Below are positions 1 to 4,814 of a stretch of DNA of 6,766 bases, piece after piece. The stretch's first letter is position 1; every line of letters starts with the position of its first letter. Under the pieces are notes generated by a model. It saw nothing but the letters and a program-made list of their open reading frames with translations. It had not been told where the DNA came from and did not search any database. The position numbers were made by a program, and so were the translations under genes. This DNA comes from an uncultured Lachnospiraceae bacterium (GTDB lineage: Bacteria; Bacillota; Clostridia; Lachnospirales; Lachnospiraceae): NCBI GenBank assembly GCA_947589175.1, contig CANPZR010000136.1, forward strand, positions 1 to 6,766. The letters run 5' to 3'.

Positions 1-108
1 CGTCTTTTCCTCCCCGTCGTATGTAACCGGGTCCTCCCCCTCTCGGACAGAGCACAGGATGATCAGAACAATCGCCGCCAACATCACACAAAAGGGGCGT
101 CTTTTCAC
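1..108 (-). CDS. comEC: Probable ComEC/Rec2 DNA-uptake channel, N-terminal 36 residues only
   Basis: This is the start of a gene that leaves the window at the left edge. It begins with GTG at 108..106, preceded by a strong Shine-Dalgarno AGGGAGG (114..120) with 5-nt spacing, and the frame stays open to base 1. An ATG two bases upstream is followed at once by a stop and is not the start. The product opens with MKRRP, followed by a hydrophobic segment (about residues 6-19) and a charged stretch. Many ComEC proteins open with a short basic stretch containing RRP before their first membrane helix. ComEC is the inner-membrane channel that carries single-stranded DNA into the cell during transformation, downstream of the DNA receptor ComEA. 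The identity is an inference from this short opening plus comEA in the same cluster. It could be another membrane protein. It starts 19 nt after the GerMN lipoprotein gene and is probably co-transcribed with it. Confidence 0.6.
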   Translation of the reverse strand, partial: MKRRPFCVMLAAIVLIILCSVREGEDPVTYDGEEKT

Positions 109-127
109 ATGTGCCTCCCTTCTTTTT

Positions 128-1072
128 TTACTGATCCTCTCGTATAAGATCTAAATTTCTCTCAAAGGGGGCGTTGAAATTCAGGGTGTCCCCGTATTTC
201 TCCTCCTGCTCCCCCTCAACGGTAAACTGAACCTTCGTCACATTGGGCAGCTCGCACAGCGTGTTGACAATCGAATAGACCGTGGCGTCGCTGCTGATTC
301 CCGGCAGCGGGTCGGTAAAATCCTGGCTCAGATCCAGGTAGCAGATATTGTCCCGGATCGTGACATTATTGATTCTGGTCTCCGCCGGAACCGTCCTGAG
401 AAGGTTGCCGGACGGAACTCCCTCTATGTTCTCCGGTCCCTCAATCAGCTTTTCCACCATCAGCTGCGCCAGAGGCTCCGCGGCGCTGTAAGTCACCTCC
501 GCCGTGATCTGCCAGAGGCTCTTCCCGTCCCCGGCGGCAAAATACAGGACCACGTCCTTGCTCTTTGTCGCATTCGATGGGTTCAGCTCGTCAATAAACG
601 TGTCGCCGCTCATCATGCCCACTGCGTTGCCCGATATCATAAGAGGCTGATCCTCCACATAAAATTCCACAAAATCGACTCCCTCTATCTGACAGAGAGT
701 CTTTACAACGGCCGCCCGGGACAAAATCTCATCCAGTCCGGTCGTCTTATTATAAGCCGCCGTAAAATACAGAGAGAGCTGCGTCTCCTTGATCTGGCAG
801 TCCGTAATTTCCACTTCCGGGTCAACCGGCTTTTTATATTTGTCATTCTTTGCCCCGTGCTGCAGCCGGTCCAGCAGATCCGACGCTACCGCCAGAATGT
901 CCTCGCCGTCCTGCGCCGTCCTCCGGTACTCCTCTGTCACAAGGCCGGTTCCATCCTCATCCAGATAGTAAATCTGATAGACGTCCGACGACCCTTCCGC
1001 ATCCGACGTGCCGCAGGCGGTAAACATACACAGGGAAAAAATGACGCCCAAAGCCAAAAGCCATTTATTCAT
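128..1072 (-). CDS. GerMN-domain lipoprotein (two GerMN repeats)
   Basis: A 314-residue secreted lipoprotein. The start is the ATG at 1072..1070 (MNKWLL), because GGAGG (1078..1082) sits 5 nt upstream. The in-frame ATG at 1084 overlaps that site and is unlikely to be used. The signal peptide has a hydrophobic core (residues 5-18) and a lipobox FTAC at 17-20, so Cys20 should be lipidated and the protein held on the outer face of the membrane. Two similar halves follow, at about 30-160 and 170-305. Each has a GerMN-like pattern: an acidic strand, a conserved TLC segment (TLCQIEGVDFVEFYVE and TLCELPNVTKVQFTVE), then a GDT turn. GerMN domains occur in Bacillus GerM (sporulation and germination) and in actinobacterial LpqB, which acts with the MtrB kinase. 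It follows a kinase gene by 69 nt, so a role as accessory protein to that kinase is plausible but inferred. A cell-wall or spore role remains possible. Confidence 0.88.
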   Translation of the reverse strand: MNKWLLALGVIFSLCMFTACGTSDAEGSSDVYQIYYLDEDGTGLVTEEYRRTAQDGEDILAVASDLLDRLQHGAKNDKYKKPVDPEVEITDCQIKETQLSLYFTAAYNKTTGLDEILSRAAVVKTLCQIEGVDFVEFYVEDQPLMISGNAVGMMSGDTFIDELNPSNATKSKDVVLYFAAGDGKSLWQITAEVTYSAAEPLAQLMVEKLIEGPENIEGVPSGNLLRTVPAETRINNVTIRDNICYLDLSQDFTDPLPGISSDATVYSIVNTLCELPNVTKVQFTVEGEQEEKYGDTLNFNAPFERNLDLIREDQ

Positions 1073-1086
1073 GTCAGCCTCCATTC

Positions 1087-1105
1087 CGGAGCGTCTCCCG
1101 CTCCG
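1087..1105 (-). other. Intercistronic hairpin between the kinase and GerMN genes
   Basis: A perfect 7-bp inverted repeat (CGGAGCG and CGCTCCG) with a 5-nt loop lies in the 69-nt gap, ending 4 nt before the GGAGG site of the GerMN gene. No U-run follows it, so it is not an intrinsic terminator. It may affect ribosome access or mRNA processing and so set the lipoprotein level separately from the kinase. That role is inferred. Confidence 0.45.
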
Positions 1106-1141
1106 CGTAAATCAGCACAATCCGCCTGTTAATCACAGCTA

Positions 1142-2569
1142 CTACTCCACATAAATCAGCGGAATCCGCACATTGAACGTAGTTCCCTGCTTTTCCACGC
1201 TGTGGACCTTGATCGACCCCCGGTGCAGAAGAATCGCGCTTCTCGTGATGGCGAGCCCCAGGCCGTTTCCGCCCGTCTCTCTCGACCGGGCCTTGTCCAC
1301 CCGGTAAAACCGCTCGAAGATGTTGTCCTGCAACTCCTCCGGAATTCCCACGCCGGAATCCGACACCTTAAGGTAGAAAAATTTGTGGTCCGCGTTCAGG
1401 GACACCCGGACCCATCCGCTGTCATAATTATATTTCACGGCGTTTTCAATGAGATTTCTGAACGCCATGCCCATTTTTACCTCGTCGATCTGCGCCGTCA
1501 CCGGCCGCACGCTCTCAAAGATAATATCGATATTCCGCTTGTCGGCGATGGGCTGCAGCTGCTTTAAAATGCCCTCCACAAACTCGTTGACGTTGACCTC
1601 GCTGATGTTGACCGTGGCGGCGTTTTTATCCATGCGCACCAGAGAGAGCAGGTCGTTGATAATCTGGTTCATCCGCTCCAGCTCCATGTTGATATCCACC
1701 ATGAATTCCTGGTACAGCTCCGCCGGGACGTCCTCCTGCCCGATCAGGGACTCCGCCAGCACCTTGACCGACGTCAGAGGCGTTTTCAGCTCGTGGGAGA
1801 CATTGGAAACAAATTCCTGCCTGGCGTCCTCCAGATTCTGCAGATCGCTGAGCATCAGGTTGAAATTTTCCGTGATCTCCTCCACCTCGGAAAAACCGGT
1901 CAGATCCATATTCTCGTTAAAATCTCCCTGAGTAATCTGCACAATGGAGCCGGAGACCTCCTTTAACGGCTTCACCACCTGACCGGAATAGAGCACGGAG
2001 ACCACGATAACAATGACGGCCAGCAGAAGAATCAGCGTGAGGGCAATGGTCTGAATGCTGTCGTACATGCGGTTTACGCTGGTCAGGGAAAAATCCATGA
2101 GAATCACGCCCTCGGCGGATTCCGGATCCGCTCCGTAGACTGGCATGATAATCTGGACGCTGTCTCCTCTCTGATTGACGATCCGGCTCTCGTTCCCCCC
2201 TAAACACTGCACGATTTCCTTTAAGAGAAGAATCTTTCCCTCCTCTAAGCCGTATGTATCCTTCAACACCACAAGACCCGAATCCACCACCAGAATCCGG
2301 CCATCGTAAATATCCGAAATCTGGATGAGCTCCGAGTCCACTTCCGAAGAAACATCATTGCTGAAAAAGGCAGACGAGACCACCAGGTTGCTTATGATGG
2401 ATCCCCTTGCCTGCAGATCTGTAATCCGCTGTGAGACGGCGCGGGAGTGATACGTGTTCAGCAAAATGACCGTGAAGAGCGCCAGAGGCACAAGCCCTGT
2501 CAGAATCAGCACGAACATGCTCTGAACGCGAAGGCTCCGAATCCGCCTTAATTTAGTCTTTAATGTCAA
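1142..2569 (-). CDS. Membrane sensor histidine kinase (HAMP, HisKA, HATPase)
   Basis: A 475-residue sensor kinase that should autophosphorylate and pass phosphate to the response regulator encoded just upstream. Order of parts: basic N-terminus, membrane helix at about 18-38, extracellular sensor domain of about 130 residues (40-172), second membrane helix at about 173-195, HAMP linker (about 196-248), HisKA with the H-box SNVSHELKTP (His259), and the ATPase domain. The ATPase shows the N-box RNLIENAVKY (371-380), G1 DSGVGIP (404-410), F-box FERFYRVD (418-425) and G2 GGNGLGLA (433-440). All catalytic motifs are intact. The architecture resembles WalK and PhoR kinases, but there is no clear cytoplasmic PAS domain. 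The start is taken as TTG at 2569..2567, inside the regulator gene (17-nt overlap). The best Shine-Dalgarno, GGGGAG, is 12 nt upstream, which is long, so the exact start is uncertain. The next ATG would remove most of the basic tail before the first helix. The stimulus is unknown. Confidence 0.95.
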   Translation of the reverse strand: MTLKTKLRRIRSLRVQSMFVLILTGLVPLALFTVILLNTYHSRAVSQRITDLQARGSIISNLVVSSAFFSNDVSSEVDSELIQISDIYDGRILVVDSGLVVLKDTYGLEEGKILLLKEIVQCLGGNESRIVNQRGDSVQIIMPVYGADPESAEGVILMDFSLTSVNRMYDSIQTIALTLILLLAVIVIVVSVLYSGQVVKPLKEVSGSIVQITQGDFNENMDLTGFSEVEEITENFNLMLSDLQNLEDARQEFVSNVSHELKTPLTSVKVLAESLIGQEDVPAELYQEFMVDINMELERMNQIINDLLSLVRMDKNAATVNISEVNVNEFVEGILKQLQPIADKRNIDIIFESVRPVTAQIDEVKMGMAFRNLIENAVKYNYDSGWVRVSLNADHKFFYLKVSDSGVGIPEELQDNIFERFYRVDKARSRETGGNGLGLAITRSAILLHRGSIKVHSVEKQGTTFNVRIPLIYVE

Positions 2570-3248
2570 AGTAATATCCGACTCCCCATTTGGTATGTAA
2601 ATATGTAGGTTCGCTTGGATTTTTTTCTATCTTCTCGCGCATGCGGCGGATGTGCACATCCACCGTCCGGACGTCTCCCGGATAGTCCGCTCCCCACACT
2701 TCATGAAGCAGCTTATCCCTCCCGTAAATCTTGTTGGGATGGTTCATGAGAAACTCTAACAGCTCGTATTCCTTGGCAGTAAGGCCCACTTCCCGTCCCT
2801 CGATAAAGACGCGGCGTCCCTCGGCGTCCATCCGGATTCTCTCGTCCGCTCCTGTCTTTGCCGGCTCCTCCGGACGGGCGTTTTTGCTGCTCCGCCGGAT
2901 AATGGCCTTGATCCTCGCCTTGACTTCCAGAATGTTAAAGGGTTTCGTAATATAGTCGTCCGCGCCGTACTCCAGCCCGAGAATCTTGTCCATATCGTCT
3001 CCCTTGGCCGTCAGCATGATAATAGGCACGTCCGAAAAGTCCCGAATCTGCTGGCACACCTCAAATCCGGTCATTTTAGGAAGCATGACGTCCAATAATA
3101 TGACGTCATATGTATTATTCTTCACAGCCTCCAGCGCCTCCTCGCCGTCATAGGCGCAGTCCACGCTGAGGCCATCCTGTTCCAGACTGAACCGGATTCC
3201 CTTTACGATTAATTTTTCGTCGTCAACGACCAGAACTCTTTTTGCCAT
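2553..3248 (-). CDS. OmpR/WalR-type DNA-binding response regulator
   Basis: A 231-residue two-component response regulator. The start is the ATG giving MAKRVLVVDD (3248..3246), with GGAG at 3255..3258 and 6-nt spacing. The ATG at 3260 overlaps this ribosome site and has only a very close AGGGG. The receiver domain (about 1-120) has the acidic pair Asp9/Asp10, the phospho-acceptor Asp53 in ILLDVMLP, Thr80 in MLTAKG and Lys102 in the TKPF motif, so it should be phosphorylatable. A linker leads to a C-terminal winged helix (about 135-231) with LTAKEYELLEFL, the segment GDVRTVDVHIRRMREKI and the final GVGYYF. These closely follow WalR/PhoB-like regulators, which bind direct-repeat sites. The partner kinase gene overlaps its 3' end by 17 nt. 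The targets are unknown. Its own upstream region holds 14-nt repeats that might be operator sites. Confidence 0.96.
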   Translation of the reverse strand: MAKRVLVVDDEKLIVKGIRFSLEQDGLSVDCAYDGEEALEAVKNNTYDVILLDVMLPKMTGFEVCQQIRDFSDVPIIMLTAKGDDMDKILGLEYGADDYITKPFNILEVKARIKAIIRRSSKNARPEEPAKTGADERIRMDAEGRRVFIEGREVGLTAKEYELLEFLMNHPNKIYGRDKLLHEVWGADYPGDVRTVDVHIRRMREKIEKNPSEPTYLHTKWGVGYYFDIKD

Positions 3249-3267
3249 ACCAATCTCCATTCCCCTT

Positions 3268-3297
3268 ATGATAATACTGTTCTAACTGTACTGTCAC
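3268..3297 (-). promoter_or_regulatory. Possible promoter for the response regulator operon
   Basis: On the minus strand, GTGACA (3297..3292; 5 of 6 to TTGACA) is followed either by TATTAT (3276..3271) at 15 nt or by TATCAT (3273..3268) at 18 nt. Each -10 matches TATAAT at 5 of 6 bases. Neither spacing is the preferred 17, and the downstream element sits only 20 to 30 nt before the start codon, which leaves a very short leader. The call is weak, and read-through from comEA is an alternative because no terminator separates them. Confidence 0.3.
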
Positions 3298-3350
3298 TGT
3301 GCTGCTTTAACTGTATTGTTATAACTGTATTGTTATAACTATACGGTTAT
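3295..3350. repeat. 14-bp tandem repeat between comEA and the response regulator
   Basis: Two perfect copies of AACTGTATTGTTAT (plus strand, 3309-3322 and 3323-3336) are followed by a third with 3 mismatches (3337-3350), which covers the comEA stop codon and its last codons. A more diverged copy precedes them (3295-3308, about 9 of 14). The motif ACTGT occurs six times from 3276 to 3328. Within the array, gtattgttataactatac (3327-3344) is an 18-bp near-perfect palindrome. The array lies upstream of a regulator gene and may contain operator sites, but replication slippage in AT-rich DNA is also possible. Confidence 0.75.
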
Positions 3351-4055
3351 GCTGTCTTTAATCTGACCGAATACTCCCTCTTTAATGCCGGAAATATTCA
3401 TAATATCTTCAATTTTCTGAAAAGCGCCGTGCTCCTCCCGATAGGAAAGAATCAGATCCGCCTTGGCCTCTCCGATTCCGCTCAGCGTCATCAGTTCCTC
3501 TCTGGTGGCAGTATTTATATTGACCTTGCCCGTCGAATCCGGCCCTGTCGCCGCCTGTCCGGCGTGCACGGAATCATCCTGCGGCTGGTTCGAAAGATCC
3601 TGCCCGGAAGATGTGTTTTTCCCCGCGCTCTTTTTGGCTATGACAAGCTGTGTGCCATCCGTCACCGTTCCTGCCAGATTGACCGACGTCCTGTCCGCCT
3701 TCTTTGTAAATCCTCCCGCCCGCTTCACCGCTTCAATGACCCGGGGTTCCCGGTCAAACTTGTATACGCCGGGGTTTTTCACGGCGCCGCACACGTGGAT
3801 GTAGATCGGCGCGTCTGTCGCCTGGGAATCCGCTCCCTCAGACGCCTTCTCCGCGTCCGCGCTCTCTCCGCTTCTTCCAGCGTCCGCGCTCTCTAAATTT
3901 CCGCTCGGTGCGCCTGCGTCCCCTGCGCTTCTGAAATTCTCCGCCACCGTCATGCTGTCGTTCTCACTGCGGTAATTGGTGCAGAGATACACGGTTCCGC
4001 AGAGCAAAACAGCAATCACTCCGATCACCGCTTTGCCCCGTTTCAATTTATCCAT
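3339..4055 (-). CDS. comEA: ComEA-like competence DNA receptor (SLBB plus helix-hairpin-helix)
   Basis: A 238-residue membrane-anchored DNA-binding protein. In transformation ComEA binds double-stranded DNA outside the membrane and passes it to ComEC. The start ATG (4055..4053) has AAGGAG 8 nt upstream. The N-terminus is basic (MDKLKRGK), then comes one membrane helix (about 9-25) and an Ala/Ser/Asp/Glu-rich low-complexity linker (30-82) containing ESADA twice, 9 residues apart. An SLBB beta-grasp domain follows (about 83-140, IYIHVCGAVKNPGVYKF), then a second polar linker, then the helix-hairpin-helix pair at 177-238, with VNINTATREELMTLSGIG and a second hairpin around ISGIKEGVFG. Length and order fit Gram-positive ComEA. 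A probable promoter lies just upstream. No terminator follows, so transcription may continue into the regulator and kinase genes. It could be a ComEA-like protein with a role outside competence, but the domain set and the probable comEC downstream support the call. Confidence 0.93.
   Translation of the reverse strand: MDKLKRGKAVIGVIAVLLCGTVYLCTNYRSENDSMTVAENFRSAGDAGAPSGNLESADAGRSGESADAEKASEGADSQATDAPIYIHVCGAVKNPGVYKFDREPRVIEAVKRAGGFTKKADRTSVNLAGTVTDGTQLVIAKKSAGKNTSSGQDLSNQPQDDSVHAGQAATGPDSTGKVNINTATREELMTLSGIGEAKADLILSYREEHGAFQKIEDIMNISGIKEGVFGQIKDSITV
3853..3894. repeat. 27-bp-period direct repeat in the comEA linker
   Basis: The 15-mer GCGTCCGCGCTCTCT (plus strand) occurs exactly at 3853-3867 and 3880-3894, a period of 27 bp or nine codons. 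It encodes the repeated ESADA in the flexible linker between the membrane helix and the SLBB domain. In-frame repeats of this kind can change linker length between strains. Confidence 0.6.
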
Positions 4056-4101
4056 CCTCTCATCTCCTTAAGTCGGAAAAGGAAATGCGATGTACAGTTT
4101 T

Positions 4102-4130
4102 ATTTTACAACCGATACCCAAAATTTACAA
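4102..4130 (-). promoter_or_regulatory. comEA: Probable sigma-A-type promoter for comEA
   Basis: Reading the minus strand, TTGTAA (4130..4125; 4 of 6 to TTGACA) and TAAAAT (4107..4102; 5 of 6 to TATAAT) are separated by exactly 17 nt. Transcription would start near 4095, giving a leader of about 40 nt that contains the AAGGAG site. The region is AT-rich, so chance matches are likely, but spacing and position are good. It implies comEA is the first gene of its transcript. Confidence 0.45.
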
Positions 4131-4131
4131 C

Positions 4132-4150
4132 CAAAAATTTAACATTTTTG
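4132..4150 (-). terminator. Weak AT-only hairpin after the YdcZ gene, possible terminator or operator
   Basis: CAAAAAT and ATTTTTG form a perfect 7-bp inverted repeat around a 5-nt loop, 15 nt past the YdcZ-family stop codon. In the minus-strand RNA the second arm contains five U, so it could act as a weak terminator. The stem is almost all A-U and there is no separate U-tract, so this is doubtful. It also abuts the proposed comEA -35, where a dyad could be a regulator site. Confidence 0.3.
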
Positions 4151-4164
4151 TAATGATTCCGCAA

Positions 4165-4599
4165 TCACTTCCACTTAAATGTAACAATGCCGATGATGAT
4201 CACAATGACCCCAATGCACTTGCGCCACTCAAAGGGCTGTTTTTCCACCTGGAACAGCCCGAACAGCTCGATCAGGTACGACACAAGGAGCTGCGTCGCC
4301 ACGATGAACATAGCGGACCGGGCGGGTCCGATGGCATTTACGCTCTGAATGACGGTAATCGTGATAAAAGCCCCGATCGCGCCGCCGAGCAGCATATATT
4401 TGGGCGTCACCTGCCACAGGCTGCCCACCGTTCCCTCTCGCCCGGTCAGAAGCCAGGCCGCCACGCAGACGACAAACGCCGTGATCTGCACGAAGGCCGC
4501 CGACATCCACACGCTGCTCTGCTTGGTCACCTCCGCGTTAAATACGCCCTGTATGCTCATGAGCGCGCCGGACAGGGCGGCGATTAAAATTCCCCACAT
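4165..4599 (-). CDS. YdcZ-family (DUF606) small membrane transporter of the DMT group
   Basis: A 144-residue hydrophobic protein. The start is the ATG at 4599..4597 (MWGILIAALSGALMS), with AAGGGG (4608..4613) 8 nt upstream. A TTG 36 nt further upstream is in frame but lacks a ribosome site. Five membrane segments can be placed at about 2-20, 32-52, 67-88, 93-115 and 126-141. The pattern MSIQGVFNAEV in the first helix, SSVWMSAAFVQ before the second, and the late NAIGPARSAMFIVATQLL segment match the YdcZ/DUF606 family, related to drug/metabolite transporters. Members are about 140-150 residues, so the gene looks complete. They are presumed to act as dimers or with a paralogue. The substrate is unknown. 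It lies alone between the arginine and competence genes, with 215 nt before it and 109 nt after it, so it is probably its own transcript unless argD reads through. An arginine-related role is possible but nothing in the sequence shows it. Confidence 0.85.
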   Translation of the reverse strand: MWGILIAALSGALMSIQGVFNAEVTKQSSVWMSAAFVQITAFVVCVAAWLLTGREGTVGSLWQVTPKYMLLGGAIGAFITITVIQSVNAIGPARSAMFIVATQLLVSYLIELFGLFQVEKQPFEWRKCIGVIVIIIGIVTFKWK

Positions 4600-4600
4600 A

Positions 4601-4648
4601 AAAAGCACCCCTTTTTTATCTGTAGTATCGTCCAAAAGAGGCGCTTTT
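4601..4648 (-). promoter_or_regulatory. Leader stem that could hide the YdcZ ribosome binding site
   Basis: In the minus-strand RNA, AAAAGCGCCTC (4648..4638) can pair along 11 bp, with two G-U pairs, to GGGGTGCTTTT (4611..4601). That second arm contains the GGGG of the Shine-Dalgarno and ends 1 nt before the start codon. The loop is 26 nt. A competing hairpin is AAAAG-CGCCT-CTTTT on the 5' arm alone, and AAAAAG-GGGTG-CTTTTT at the ribosome site is another. Two exclusive folds would allow translational control. The pairing is seen in the sequence; its function is inferred. Confidence 0.35.
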
Positions 4649-4672
4649 ATTCTTTCGTTTCCAAATCGTCAA
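4644..4672 (-). promoter_or_regulatory. Possible promoter for the YdcZ-family gene
   Basis: On the minus strand, TTGACG (4672..4667; 5 of 6 to consensus) and TAAAAG (4649..4644; 4 of 6) are 17 nt apart. Transcription would begin near 4637, giving a leader of under 40 nt. That start would cut off the 5' arm of the long leader stem, so both cannot operate on one transcript. The -10 is poor and the region is AT-rich. Confidence 0.3.
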
Positions 4673-4814
4673 TTTCTGAAGAAAAATTTCTATCTGAAAT
4701 CATTATTCAGAAATCATTATTCAGAAATTTTCCTTTAAAAATTTTCACTTAAAAATTTCCCATCTGAAATTCTCCTGTCAAAAACCGGACAGAAAATCTT
4801 CACTGTGAAATTTT
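4660..4814. repeat. AT-rich degenerate array of about 14-nt period in the argD-YdcZ gap
   Basis: No gene is visible here. Two perfect 14-nt copies of GAAATCATTATTCA (plus strand, 4696-4709 and 4710-4723) sit in a larger series of diverged units. On the minus strand these begin with AAATTT or GATTTC and recur about every 13 to 16 nt across the gap, for example AAATTTTTAAGTGA then AAATTTTTAAAGGA. A perfect 10-bp inverted repeat, AATTTCTGAA (4671-4680) and TTCAGAAATT (4720-4729), spans part of it. A short imperfect hairpin near 4777-4800 (CTGTC/GACAG core) lacks a U-run, so no convincing argD terminator was found. Confidence 0.6.

Noticed and set aside
1073..1084. ATG at 1084 as the lipoprotein start
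   Set aside because: It overlaps the GGAGG that serves the ATG at 1072, and it would put acidic residues before the basic n-region of the signal peptide.
1202..1931. Plus-strand open frames opposite the histidine kinase
   Set aside because: They cover the HisKA and ATPase domains of an intact kinase and encode nothing recognisable.
3295..3350. CRISPR-like repeat array
   Set aside because: The units are 14 bp, directly tandem with no spacers, and no cas genes are present.
3429..3896. Plus-strand open frames opposite comEA
   Set aside because: They are antisense to the domain-complete ComEA and give basic, motif-free products.
4600..4635. TTG at 4635 as the YdcZ start
   Set aside because: It has no Shine-Dalgarno and would add a charged tail before the first membrane helix, whereas ATG 4599 has AAGGGG at good spacing.
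4090..4738. Plus-strand open frames across the YdcZ gene and its flanks
   Set aside because: The YdcZ reading has five membrane helices and a good ribosome site; the opposite frames have neither family motifs nor good starts.
4777..4800. Intrinsic terminator after argD
   Set aside because: The stem is short with one G-U pair and a U-rich loop, and there is no U-tract after it.
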